Positions 11,255 through 22,470 of a stretch of 64,000 nt of DNA are shown here, one piece after another; the first letter of the stretch is position 1, and each line of letters begins with the position of its first letter. A program made the translations under genes and the position numbers. Below the pieces are notes generated by a model that was given only the letters and a program-made list of their open reading frames with translations, had not been told where the DNA came from and searched no databases. Source of the stretch: Tanypteryx hageni (taxonomy: Eukaryota; Arthropoda; Insecta; Odonata; Petaluridae); NCBI GenBank assembly GCA_028673005.1, contig CM054116.1, forward strand, positions 134,159,681-134,223,680. The letters are read 5' to 3'.

Positions 11255-11520
11255 ATGTCGGTCACAGTTCAATGTCTTCGAGTGGAACCCTTAGAAATAA
11301 CTATTTTTCCAATGACACGCGCCAGTTAAGGCTGCTCTTCGCCCATCATCGTCTACGATCATTATTCAGAATATACCACCGATTCTTTGTGTAGGGACTT
11401 TTCATACTTAATGCATATACCTCTCTTTCTACTTTCACGCTAAATTCCTGACTCTTTTAACAATAAACTCTCTCGAGTGAGGTCCTTGGCGGTCACCTAG
11501 ATCGATTGGTTCTATATCCG
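11255..11520 (+). repeat. Dispersed repeat family 2, copy 1
   Basis: Diverged but collinear with 39130-39400. Shared blocks include GTCTTC-AGTGGAACCCTT, a CATCGTCTACGATC-like block, TTCTTTGTGT, CATAC..TATGCATA and a terminal GGTCCTTGGCGGTCACCTAG. Two copies in the same orientation 28 kb apart mark it as a dispersed element of unknown class. Confidence 0.55.
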
Positions 11521-13478
11521 CCTCTGAATCCGTCCACTCCAGCTACGTATATCATAGTTCTTTTGTGGTAACTCATGGATTGGTCTAAGATCTAGAACAA
11601 TATACGAGTGTGTGTAAATCTACGTTTGCTCGAACTTAATATTAAACTCCGAGCCGTTGAGGGGAAAGATGGGTCCACCACTCCAATACCTAGGGCAACT
11701 TTCAATGGAGATCACCGAGCGACAACGTGTCAGTTGCTGGAAACCCTAGCTGCTCGTGTGAAGGCGAATTACGGTCTATTCTACGATGGCCAGTCTTTTT
11801 CTGCAAGGTGCCATGGCATACGTTAAAAATATGTCTCATACCACCAACTGATTACTTCATCTTCACGTATTAATTGCACGTTAACTGGCTAAAAAGATGA
11901 AAATAACTATTTTAAGATTATATTAGTTTGATTTCATTTTACTTTGTTCGTTGTCATGCACTTCTCTTTTAATACCAAAAATTTCTTAATGAGGCTTTTG
12001 AATGTTTCAAACTCATAACCACTTCAACATTTGGATTTACTTTTGAGCGCGCCTCTATAATTAGATTTTTAAGACGGTCATCAATCAATTTCGATCGGTG
12101 TTATATTCGTTATTTCAAATATTGTATATATTGATCCAAATCTGCAAGAATACCGGAACACTAGATCGCGTAATTTGAGAAAGTCACGTAAAGGAATAAA
12201 TTTCCAAAAGGCAGTAAACTCTTGACTGAAAGGAGTACTAATTAGTACTTTATACTTGCTCTGCAGTTTGGGATGATTCCAAAGGCCCAGAATCCGAATT
12301 TCTGCTGGATAATAGTCGAGATCCGAAATGGAAACTGGAAAAGGGTTCGTGAAAAGTTTGTCGTTTCTTTAGTCTTCCTGGATGTCGGAAAATCTTTTCT
12401 AAAAGGCTTTTTTGTTTGTGTAAAAATTAAATTTTTATATTTTCCAAAATTTGCGATGACGCTACTTTAATTTTCCATCCGTTGCATATGACTGAAATGA
12501 GACAAGCGTTTTCGGGATAAATCACTAGAAAAAAGTTTTAGTTTGGCTTTGAAAGATGATATCTATCGTAGCCGAAAATGATTGGAAAGAGACGATTTTA
12601 CCTTAAAAGCGCAAATTTAGGCTTTTCAAATGATCCATAATATCCGCAAGGAAAATTGGATCCAAAAGCCATTCTTCTCTCTGCAGAAGACTGCAGCCTT
12701 CAGCCTGTTCACCCTTTTTTTCAAAAATTTCAAATCACTATCCCACGGATTCCAAAATCCCTTGAGTCGCTTTCCCTTTCACAGCCGGCGGATATCACAA
12801 TGGAGAAGTAACTCTTATCATCTCCAAATCTGAATTTTCAACAAAGAGGATACGAAATTCAAGGCGGTTTAGTGCCTTAGATGGAGTTTTGTTGTCACAG
12901 TCTTGGTTCCAAGTATTTGGCACAATGAGCTTCCTAGCGAATAATACAATGGTGCTTATATATCTTGTGGTTCAAGTATTCTTCCAGTAAATCTGCACAA
13001 CCTTTCTTGTTTGTTTGTTTGCATGGAACTTACTCTTTGCAGACGTCTATTGAAGTATTTGTACACGACTGGCGTTCCATCATGAATTCTCTCTCCACAG
13101 TAGCCTTGATTTCTGCCTTCAATTGTTCAACCACGTGCGGATTATTCTTGTACACATTATCCTTAAGAAACCCCAATAAGGTATAATATATTAGATTCAA
13201 ATCTGGCTGTGGAGAACAACACCGAAGAAACAGCTGTAGTTTTGGAGAATTTCGGTGATTCTGTCCATATTTGAATTAACCGATGAAAATTACACGTGAA
13301 AGAGGGCATTTAAATGGAAGTCTCTTATTTTGGCGACGAAGTTATTTTGGCCAATTTCATTACAAATAATTCGCACAGAATTGTCGTCTGAAGCTAATTT
13401 CCCGTGTAAGACAGGGATATTGCGAATCAGTAGTCTTATTCAGTGAACGCGGATGTTTTCTTGGTTGGGACGCGTTCA
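11521..13478. other. Spacer, no gene recognised
   Basis: AT-rich sequence. Short open frames at 11608-11826, 12273-12470, 12630-12833 and 12965-13186 carry no recognisable domains. Confidence 0.4.
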
Positions 13479-13585
13479 GAAACGAGAAAATTGACCTGCT
13501 ACGATAGTTCAGTGGTAGAATATCCGCCCGGCAAGTGGAAGACCCGGGTTCGATTCCCGGTCATAGCAGACTTTTTTCTCGTTTC
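13479..13585. repeat. 12-bp inverted repeat flanking the tRNA gene
   Basis: GAAACGAGAAAA at 13479-13490 and TTTTCTCGTTTC at 13574-13585 are perfect reverse complements bracketing the tRNA. The right arm overlaps the T-run terminator. Confidence 0.8.
13498..13568 (+). tRNA. tRNA gene, Gly-like body, anticodon position reads GGC
   Basis: A 71-nt cloverleaf. Acceptor GCTACGA/TCATAGC has one C-A mismatch. D arm is GTTC/GAAT with loop AGTGGTA. Anticodon stem TCCGC/GTGGA has one G-T pair, and the T arm CCGGG/CCCGG with TTCGATT is perfect. The A box TAGTTCAGTGG and B box GGTTCGATTCC fit the RNA polymerase III consensus, and a T6 terminator follows at 13572-13577. The body and B box resemble eukaryotic tRNA-Gly(GCC), but the seven-base loop CCGGCAA puts GGC (Ala) at 34-36 and C, not the near-invariant T, at 33. 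It is either a divergent tRNA or a tRNA pseudogene or SINE head. Confidence 0.78.
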
Positions 13586-13939
13586 AAAATTATTCCCAAC
13601 TTTACAGCTTATGCCTGTCTGCATAGGGTCTTCGGATAATTTTATTCCATCAATTTCTTGCTTGGCAATCTCACCATTTGAGAGGGGGGAGTTTTCTTCG
13701 ATGTATCTCTTCGAGGACATCCGTTGGGGCAGTTTGATACTGGCTTGGCTAGTTCCGTAATTGGTGGAATATAAATATTTTTCTCTTGGAATGTCAACGG
13801 AGCTATCTGCCTTCAAATTCACTCCGTGATCTCTGTGCGAGCGATCGTGTTTGGAAGAAAACTTGAAGAGAGAAATGATCATAAAAAAATAAAATAAAAT
13901 CACTCAGAGAGAGATAAATATTACAGAAAGTGGAAAAGC
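13586..13939. other. Spacer between tRNA and LINE relic
   Basis: No independent gene seen. The minus-strand open frame 13499-13903 reads through the tRNA complement and is an artefact. Confidence 0.4.
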
Positions 13940-15545
13940 AATTGAACTAATATGACATATAAAGATCAGTATAAATGTATAAGGAATAGTGTACAATCAG
14001 AACTTAATAAAGCAAAAAACAATTATTTTAAGTGCCGATTCTCTAATATAAATAAAGATATAAAAAAAGTTTGGCAAGAATTTAACAAAATAATGGGTAA
14101 AATCCACAAATTCAGATAATTTAATATTTAAATATAACAATTACTTTAAAGTCAATGACTTAGTGGATAAACTTTCTGAACAATTTACCACTCAAATTAC
14201 AAATCTGAAAATGAATTTTAATTTGAAACTAAGTAGGATGAACCATCTTTCCACACAAAGTAGTATTTATATACCTGAGGCTACGGAAAATACAATAATA
14301 CAATAGTCAGTGACCTAAGTAATAAAGCAGCTGGAATAGATAACATTAGAATTAAAGACATTAAAGAGAACGAAGTTATGATCCCTATAATAACAAAAAT
14401 AATAAACAACAGCATTCAATATGGCAAAGTTCCAGACAATTTAAAAGCCACTATTATAAAACCCATTCATAAAGGAGGAAAATTTAGTGATTTAAATAAC
14501 TATAGACCAATCTCTATACTACCATCTATTAGCAAAATAATGGAAAGATTTGTAGCTACACATTTAATAGACTTCATATCAAAAAACAATATAATTTCTA
14601 CTAAGCAATTCAGTTTCCAAAAACAGAGGAACAAAAGAGTCTTTGGAATATTTCTCGAAAATAATAAATAAAAACTTGCATAAAAATAATCAAATAATAA
14701 TCACCTTCATTTACTTTAAAAAGGCTTTTGACCTGATTAATTTTAACATTATGATCAATAAGCTACATCAGATATGTATAAGGGGTGTAATTCTTGATTG
14801 GTTTAGCAGCTACTAAAAAACAGAACCATGAGAGTAAAGACTAAATGATACTTTAAGTGGAGAAAAAAAGAGTTGAAATGGGAGTGCCACAAGGTTCTGT
14901 TTTGGGACCTATATTATTCACAATTTATATAAACAGTATATTTAACAGCATGAAAAATTGTGAACTGATTTTATATGCAGATGATGCTGTACTCATATCT
15001 GTACATATAGACTTTGAGGTACCTAAAATAAACATGCAGAAGATAATATACTTTTCCTTAGTTGAGTCAATAATAAGGTATGGTATAACCATTTGGGGAA
15101 ATGCTAATAAAACTTATAAAAAATTCCTAATTGCTACTCAAAATAAGATAATAAGAATGGTGGATAAAGATAGTAGGAATAAAATAACAATAAATTATAA
15201 TACAATAGATAGTACATATACGGCATATAAGAACTTAAACATTTTACCTTTGGAGCAATTATTTCAATATGTCATAGTAACTGGTAATTACTTTACAAAT
15301 AGGTATAAATTAGTAAGGATTGAGGAGCACAACATGAACAAATGAAGTAAGAAGAGATATAAAGTACCAAACTATTATAATAATCATGGTAAAAATTCAT
15401 TTTCTGTAACAATTCCAACACTGATGAATGAATTACCAATGAGTTTAAGAAATCTATCTTGCATGTCTGAGGTCAAAAGAAATTGCAAGACATGGTTGTT
15501 GAGTAATATGAAACAACAGCTTAATATATAATAAAAAATTAAAGA
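13940..15545 (+). pseudogene. Decayed non-LTR retrotransposon (Jockey/CR1-like reverse transcriptase)
   Basis: Reverse transcriptase relic in broken frames. 14378-14671 carries KATIIKPIHKGG and NNYRPISILPSISKIMER, the standard N-terminal blocks. 14857-15345 carries MGVPQGSVLGPILFTIYIN and the catalytic YADDA block, then jumps, apparently by internal deletion, to a C-terminal segment with SLVESIIRYGITIWG. Translatable homology continues, interrupted by stops, to about 15540, ending KTWLLSNMKQQLNI. Frameshifts and stops between and after these pieces make it inactive. It is clearly a different family from the element at 1-1482. The superfamily is inferred from motif style. Confidence 0.88.
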
Positions 15546-15677
15546 TTGGTTAAAAATTGAGTAAGGTTATGTAAGTTCAAGATTTAATTAGTTCATGTGT
15601 AAATGAGAAATGTACTGGTTTTATGTAATTATTTATGATTATCATTATGTTATGTAATAATGTAATAGTTATATAAG

Positions 15678-15680
<3 letters not shown>

Positions 15681-15729
<49 letters not shown>
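15681..15729. repeat. (TA)n microsatellite
   Basis: Uninterrupted TA dinucleotides directly abutting the MITE to its right. Confidence 0.95.
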
Positions 15730-15731
<2 letters not shown>

Positions 15732-15938
15732 ATGTCAACAAGGTGTTGGGATGAGTTCTCTCTCTGTAGCTGAAGAAGGAGTAGTTCCGAAAGCTTTACG
15801 TTTGTGATGTTTCTGTGTTTTTGTGTTATTTTACGTGTGTCGCTTCGACATCCCCGGGGCCTCGCCAACCTGAAGTCGTCTGATTGGTGAGTGCTCACTG
15901 GGTTTCCTCATCCCAACACCTTGTTGACATCCATATAT
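15724..15938. mobile_element. MITE with 32-bp perfect terminal inverted repeats in (TA)n
   Basis: 15724-15755 and 15907-15938 are perfect reverse complements. The non-TA part is ATGGATGTCAACAAGGTG and onward. The 205-bp body carries CTGAAGAAGGAGTAG, CGAAAGC and GGTGAGTGCTCACTGGG. Related shorter copies lie at about 47438-47598 and, inverted, at 48691-48795, each touching a (TA)n array. It has no coding capacity. TA target use suggests Tc1/mariner-type mobilisation, but the class is inference. Confidence 0.8.
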
Positions 15939-15967
15939 TCATTTTACCTTTCCTTTTCCGTAAGTTG

Positions 15968-15968
<1 letters not shown>

Positions 15969-16001
<33 letters not shown>
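15969..16001. repeat. (TA)n microsatellite
   Basis: Second TA array about 30 bp right of the MITE. Confidence 0.95.
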
Positions 16002-16004
<3 letters not shown>

Positions 16005-16880
16005 AAATAAATCTAAAAAAATTATAATAAGTAAAATAATATTTGAGGTGAAAAGATGAGCTGTATGCTTGATGTGATATTGTGATCATACAATAACCAC
16101 CTGATGCAACTATGTGGGCACTTGCAGACAAGCTAATTGAGCTCTGCAGGACCTGAATGTATTTCACCCCAGGGGTGTGAGAGACCCACTAACATTAACT
16201 TTCTCAATGCGTACCAGAAGCGACATACGTACCTTAGGTTAGCCATTCTGGAGTTAAATTTAATTGCGAATATCTGGGAAGTTATTTTATTATTATTATT
16301 CTGCCTTCTTCAAGGCGACAATATCTTATAAGCAAATATCACTCAATTACAGCGAGCCAAGGATCTTTTGTAGGATTAGACCATGAGGGCGTGCGTAATT
16401 GTTAAGAGGAAATAACCGATGTGCCGGACAGTTATAGAAATCAATCTCTTAAATCAAAGAAGAATACATTTGAACATGTTCAGCCTGGAACTGATAAAAC
16501 ATCAACAGCCATAAAAACTTTGGGAAACCCATATACCAATTTCGGCCATAAAGTGGCAATAATCAATTGTGATTAAACGACAGTAGATTCTAAAAAACCA
16601 CTTGGATATTGTTTACGTGCATGTGAGGGAATGAGCGATATATTTCTCAGGTTGAATCTTCGTAAAGGATGCGTGCTTTAGTGTAAGGCGAGGGATTATG
16701 AAAAGGGAAACTGTTTCAAAGACTTCGCTTTATCATTATAATTCCATCCATACGGCGAGATCTCTTCTAAACCCTAAGCTGTGCCCGACTTTAGTATTTC
16801 TTCGTTTCAGACTGGGTCTTATTCGGCTTGATTTCATAATCCACGATCAGACCTTCCTCCTTATCCTGCATTCACTGATA
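16002..16880. other. Spacer, nothing recognised
   Basis: Mixed AT-rich sequence without a supportable gene. Confidence 0.4.
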
Positions 16881-16949
16881 CCTCCTCACCCGTTCCGAAT
16901 AAGTTTCTTCTTTTTATCTCTCCATGCTTCCCTCCGATCCACCCTCGCC

Positions 16950-16980
<31 letters not shown>

Positions 16981-17085
16981 CCCCTCTCCTTCCCCTCTCT
17001 TATTCTCACATTTCTCCGTCTTATCTTCTCGCTACTAACACTTCCTTCGAACCACCTTTATCCCTACGTCCCTACCTCCTTTTTA
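16881..17085. repeat. Polypyrimidine tract with (CT)n
   Basis: C/T-rich + strand including an uninterrupted (CT)n run at about 16949-16977. The overlapping open frames are Ser/Leu artefacts. Confidence 0.7.
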
Positions 17086-17119
17086 GGAGTACTTTACCAG
17101 CGAAGCGGTAGTAGTAGAA

Positions 17120-17185
17120 CGCTTTATGGGCTTTTCGTCCGTCCGTCCGTCTGTCGCAACCTTCATCTCCTAAACCGCTGGACGG
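17120..17185 (+). repeat. GTCC-repeat element head
   Basis: TTTCGTCCGTCCGTCCGTC followed by CTCCTAAACCGCTGGACGG resembles the (GTCC)n plus ACCGATTT start of the repeat at 8241. Probably the start of a related transposon fragment. Confidence 0.35.
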
Positions 17186-17453
17186 ATTTTATTTAAATTA
17201 AGTAGGAGTGATTCTTATTAAAATTTATCGCCCAATTGTGATTTTAACTACATCCGTCAATTATAATTTCCACTTTACATAAATACTTTAATAAACTTAT
17301 TCTCGTATCTAGTTCAATGGCATACGTCAAGCAACAATTAATAACATTTAAAAACCCATAGATTAAAACAAATATTCGGATAGAGGAATTCATTTACCAC
17401 AAAGTACTCCGCGAGACCACATACATAATTACGAGTTATAGTTTTGGAGAGAG
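17186..17453. other. AT-rich spacer
   Basis: Nothing recognised. Confidence 0.4.
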
Positions 17454-17806
17454 AAACAAGATGATGATCCAAACCGAACTTAAGATGCCTACTTTCCATT
17501 TAATCATTTATTTAATACTTATATTGGCTTTAATAACCTCAAAGTAATCGCGGATATGTAGCTAATTGTGTTCCCAAATTTCATAATTTAGCGTTATAAA
17601 ATATTACAAATATTTACATTCGAACGGAATATTAAATTGATCACCCGTATTTGTGCGGCAAAAATAACGCGTGTACGTATTAGAATATACCGAATGTGAG
17701 TCCAAAAATAGTTTTTGCTATGGCAACAATCGTAATGAGTGATAAAAACTGAAAAATCGCAATTATTAACGCAAAATTCTAAGAAATACAATCGATAAGC
17801 AAAACT
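17454..17806 (-). repeat. Dispersed repeat family 1, reverse-oriented copy
   Basis: Reverse-complement homologue of 26640-27252 and 54640-54972. It shares GATGATCCAAAC, GCCTACTTTCCA, ACGCGTGTACGTATTAG and AATCGATAAGCAAAA. The left portion seen in the other copies, with the TGTCTGTC stretch and the tRNA-like foldback, is absent here. Confidence 0.75.
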
Positions 17807-17879
17807 CGATAGAATAGAATAGAATCTTCATACCTTTCCTCAGAGAAAAGTATAAAACTCGATCCGCTATTACAATTCT

Positions 17880-18060
17880 CTCCCCCCCCCCCTCGTCTCT
17901 CCCTCTCTCTCTCTCTCTCCCTCTCTCTGACCACTTCTACTTTACCTCTCCCCTTCTCCCCTCCTCATCCTTTCTTTCTCACTCTTTTGTTTTCGTTTCC
18001 TTTTCCTTTTCTTCCTTTTCTCTCCAGTTTTCACCCTGCATTATTCAATTTATAGTTCCG
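17880..18060. repeat. Polypyrimidine tract
   Basis: A C run at about 17881-17892, then (CT)n and C/T-rich sequence on the + strand. Confidence 0.7.
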
Positions 18061-19329
18061 TTTCGCTGAATTGGAAACATTTTACTTATTTCTCATTTTT
18101 TATTTTTCTATTTTTAGTTCTATTAAATTTCCAACTGCACCTGATTCATCTCGCCATAATTCTCGTTTTCTTCGTTTAAATTTATGATTGTTTATTTCTC
18201 CTTTTTTTGTAGTGTTATAAGTTTGTAGTCATTACTTGCTTTCAAATTTTCCTCTGAGGATTCCGTTCACATCTTTAAAATGTATTTCTCTCGAATAGAA
18301 TTACGAATCACTGAATCAGTTATTCCAGTCGTAAGCCGGAAACATATCATTCACTCTATATCCTTCGAAAGCGTACTTCGCAAGGAGATAGTATTTTATA
18401 CGGTCATTGCGCAATTTAGATCGCAGTTACAGATGTCTCGTGAGTTTATTTGCAATGGAGAAACTATAGGTTTATGCCACTTAATTCTAACTTGTCTTTC
18501 GTCGTTTGGGTATGTCTTCCTTTCGAATGAAGAACCTTTTTATTAAGATTACAGTGTGGTATTTAATGAGCTTACTTTACTAGAAACTTTTTCGCCGCTA
18601 ATTCGCTGAACATTTGCTCGCATTGATTACAGAATAGGATTTAAATCCTTAATGTCTGTTTTTAATAACGTAGCAGCAGTTTGATAGGGACGCCTCCTGT
18701 TATCTACGCGCTCCATGCTGCAACTGGAAATATTTCTGCTATGAGATGCGTCTGTAATTGATAGTTTTAGGTTTATTGCAACGATCGTTGCAAAAGAGGA
18801 ATTTATTTCATATTTTGGATTTAAGATGAGCAATTTTGTCTTTAATCAGATGGATGCTTTGATAATGAGAACCCATAACATTTTAAATAATACGTACACA
18901 GAGGTATTAACGATTGAGCAACTTATAAGGCTAAATGTTAGGTTTTCTAAGATTAATATTTTATTAACCTGTTTATTATATGGGGTTAAATTAAGAATAC
19001 GTTATGCGCCGCAAATCTTTTCCTTAGAGCAGTGAAAAAATGACATAGGGAAAATATAGTCAATCTTTTCCTAGTTCTAATTTATTTAATATACCGTAAT
19101 GTCTTTGCTTAAAATAGGCGACGTGATTTTTTAGTGACAAAACAATTCTGCGATATCGTATTCTTTGTCCAATCGCGGACTGAAAAAATAAAGTCCACGA
19201 AAAGGAAAGTAAAGTTAGTCATCTTGTTAACATCAAAGGTCGCGTCATCCAGACTTGTTTGTTTCTTTTAATCAAACTGTAGCCATTGCAAGCTCTTCTC
19301 CTCTCTCTCTCTCCGAACGGCTCTTCAAT
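18061..19329. other. Spacer, no gene recognised
   Basis: AT-rich. Open frames at 18280-18546 (88 codons) and 18826-19035 (69 codons) have no recognisable domain, and I do not call them genes. Confidence 0.4.
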
Positions 19330-19377
19330 TTAGGACCCTTGCCCCAATCCTCCACTCCAGATCCTTTCCCCCTCCCA

Positions 19378-19530
19378 ACCTCTCCCTAAATCCACCCTCT
19401 CAACCCCCACCCTCTCAACCCCCACCCTCTCTCCCCCCACCCTCTCTGCCTCCACCCTCTCTGCCCCCACCCTCTCTGCCCCCACCCTCTCAACCCCCAC
19501 CCTCTCAACCCCCACCCTCTCTGCCCCTTG
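19378..19530. repeat. 15-bp C-rich minisatellite, G4-prone on the minus strand
   Basis: About nine units of CAACCCCCACCCTCT or variants (CTGCCCCCACCCTCT, CTCCCCCCACCCTCT). On the minus strand each unit has GGG and GGGGG runs, so two adjacent units contain four G-runs. The minus-strand open frame here is a 5-residue ERVGV-like periodic artefact. Confidence 0.85.
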
Positions 19531-20000
19531 CCCTATCTCTCCACGCATGGGGGAAGAATCCCCGCGTTCTTTACTTTCGCCTCCTCGCCGCCGCAGGGCA
19601 GCACTTTGTCAGTTTAACGACGTCACGGAGCGCCGTCTCCTCAGCGACAGATGCGGCGTCGCCAGCGTCGTCCGTATTGCCACGCCTCCCCCTCCTGCTC
19701 CCTCCCCCGATCTCCGCACTCTGATCTTGCCCGCCCCCCACTCCACAATTCCCCTCCTCCCGCCGTATTCCCCTCCCCTCCTCCATCTCCCGTCACCACT
19801 ATCTAATCGTGCCCCATCCAGCCGTCCCTCTTATCCCATCTCCCCCACCCTCCTTCCCCCACCATCCTCTCCCCTCCCTCCCCCACCCGTCCCAAACCCA
19901 TCCCTCCCCCAAGGGCATCTCAGCACTCCACTCTTCGCCTTTCATACACTCCGTCTCCTCCGCCAATGTTTCCCTGCGCTGCTGCTACATCGCCGGCTAT
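19531..20000. repeat. C/T-rich block after the minisatellite
   Basis: Strongly C-rich + strand, mainly 19685-19960. The 178-codon Pro/Ser frame across it is treated as an artefact. Confidence 0.5.
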
Positions 20001-20545
20001 TTAACTTTTTATTCGGATTAATGTTTTCGAGAGAGCAATTGGAAAACGGCTGCTACATCAGTGTATCTTGCAATAAATTGTGAATCCATCGCGTTGTAAA
20101 TTTAATCAACTTTTACTCGGACACGGAGATAATGTCCGCCAAAATGGAGGAGGAACACCTACAAAATGCTCAATTTCGGCTTTAGAAAAAATAAAGCAGA
20201 AAAACTCAAAGTTCGTTTCTTCATTTTGGGGAAGATCTTAGATTAGGTTTTCATTACAAAACTTGCAACGATAAAAGCATAAGTCATGTTTACGATCAGT
20301 GCAGGAGTTTTTGTTTTTGCATAGCGCGTTCGCCATTTTGAATTCTAATTAACCTTTCCGTTCTTAAAATACAATTTCTCGTAAATATATCAAATACCGA
20401 TTATCACTGCCAGTCTTTATCATTTCGATGCTTATAAATGGATCGCTGATAGTTTTGACGGCAGAGATTGTGCATCGTGAGGATAGGAAACTCAGCAGAA
20501 ATTCAAATATTCGGAGCCAATTCTTTGGGAGCAATCGCTTACTCC
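20001..20545. other. AT-rich spacer
   Basis: Nothing recognised. Confidence 0.4.
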
Positions 20546-20720
20546 TCTTTCTCACCCTCTCTCTCTTTCTCTCTCTCTCTCTTTTTCTCTCTCTCTCTCT
20601 CAATCTCTCAATATCACACTCTCTCTCACTCTCTATCTCTCTCACTCTCTCAATCTCTACCCCTCTCTCAATCACTCTTAATCTCTCTATATCACACTCT
20701 ATCACTCTCTCTCTGTATTG
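20546..20720. repeat. (CT)n-rich tract
   Basis: Imperfect CT/CTCT runs with interspersed CTCAAT and ATCACA on the + strand. Confidence 0.75.
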
Positions 20721-20969
20721 TATTATATAATGTATGTTATTTTATATTATTTCCTTAATTCTTATAATATTCATGTTTCCCCCTATATTCAGTCTATGTA
20801 TTCATTGTATATATTTCATGTATATTTCATCTTATTCTATGTCAAATTAATGTATATCTCTTGTGTATATTACGTTAATATCTTTACATGTATTTTTATG
20901 GCGGTATACAACGTCGCTGTATATACGAACTATCCAACTGTACATACTGCTTTATATTTAATGTTGTAG

Positions 20970-21280
20970 TACTATACTGTTGCCACTATCTGCGGTTTTC
21001 GCAGGTTTTTCACACACCCCTTTTCTCAGTGGGTGTTTTCCTGCGTGGGTTTTACTAAGGAGGATAATCCTGTTTATACCTGGGTTTTCCCCACAAACTT
21101 AAATCTGTTTTCAATTTTATCTTTTTTACTTTGCACAATTTATATACAGTTTTTGTAATGTGTATTGTAATGTTTTATTTTATATTTTCTAATATTTTTA
21201 TATTGACGAAGAGTTAAATGTAAGAATGGACCTATGGTCCAAATTTCACCCGAATAAAGGCGATTATCTATCTATCTCTC
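20970..21280 (+). mobile_element. Probable LINE 3' tail
   Basis: GGACCTATGGTCC, a short palindrome, followed by AATAAAGGCGATTATC and an ATCT-type tandem repeat (about 21260-21280) is the 3' UTR pattern of several arthropod non-LTR elements. No coding part is attached. Confidence 0.45.
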
Positions 21281-21569
21281 TCTCAGCCTGGATTTCCCGA
21301 CGCTCAATTCCCTTCAACTGCTCAAATCACTCAAAAAACTTATAATCCTATATTTCAGCCTCTCTATCGACATATTTAGATCTCTTTCATAAATAACTGC
21401 ATCTAATTTAAATTCCGCGTTATTAAAAAGGCTTAGAATTAATTCGCGTCGAGTTACTAACTCTGAATATATATCAGGCTGACGTATGAATATAATATGC
21501 AGTTATCTCTTCTTTATGGCGATTTTTGCCCTTTCGCCACACTTCCTACTCGACAATCGCCCCCTAAAA
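21281..21569. other. AT-rich spacer
   Basis: Nothing recognised. Confidence 0.4.
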
Positions 21570-21900
21570 GTAGGCTTCCATCCGGGCTCTCCCTCCCACC
21601 AGCCTCATCCTCTCCATTCCAATAGAATCACTCCCCTTTTGAATTCGAATCCCCTTGATCCTATCTTACATCACCTCCATTCCCGTCTCCCATCCCACCA
21701 TTTCTCTCCCTCCTCCTCTCTCCTCTTTCTCCCTCTCCCTCCTCTTCTCTCTCCTCTTTTCTCTCCCTCTTCTTTCTCTTCTCCTATTTGTCCTTCTCCC
21801 TCCACTTCTCTCTCCTCCTTTCTCTCCCTCCTCTCTCCTCCTCTTTCTCCCTCTCCCTCCCTTTACGTCTTGTCCACACTTCCCATTTCGCCGTCCTCTC
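21570..21900. repeat. Polypyrimidine tract
   Basis: Dense C/T-rich + strand of CTCCTCTTTCTCCCTC-like units. The complementary purine tract gives charged Arg/Glu/Gly-rich shadow frames on the minus strand. Confidence 0.75.
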
Positions 21901-22229
21901 TCCTGAATAATCAAACCCATCTCTCTTTTCTGAAACAATCTAATTTCATTAAAACTATTTCAGAACGCTCATTTCGCTGTTTTATTTTTGTTTACCCTAT
22001 CCTGAAATAAGCTCTAATGTCTCAGAGATATTATATACTTTTATTTGCAGCTGCAGATACCTTTCGAAGTCTCTTCTACCCGCTGTAGTGTGTCCGACAT
22101 CACACTATTCTGTTGCGCTTTCTACCTCTCACCATTTTATGCGTGGCGATTATTCTCCTTCCTCAATTGTTTTAAAGAAAAATTTTTGTTTCGGAGTAAA
22201 AACGGTGGGCCGTGTTACCATCATCCCTC

Positions 22230-22470
22230 GGGATAAAGGAATTCCTCTCACTTTCTCGCTTATTCCCTATCCCTCTCGATCCCTCTCCCTCTCTATCTCC
22301 CTCTCTCTCTCTCTCCCTCTCTCTCTCTCTCCCTCTCTCCCTCCCTCTCTCCTTCATCTCACTTCGCCTTCCTTCACATCCATCCCATCCCACTTCCATT
22401 CTTTATCCCACGCCCTTTCTCCCTTCCATTATGTCCTCCTCTCTCCCTCCGTTGCCCTTTCTCCGCTAAG
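22230..22470. repeat. Polypyrimidine tract with (CT)n
   Basis: CTCC/CTCT repeats on the + strand. Open frames on both strands are artefacts. Confidence 0.75.

Noticed and set aside
13499..13903. 134-codon minus-strand open frame
   Set aside because: Its C-terminal part is the translated complement of the tRNA gene. No independent support.
19330..19548. Minus-strand protein of repeating ERVGV-like pentapeptides
   Set aside because: Directly explained by the 15-bp minisatellite, whose period is a multiple of three.
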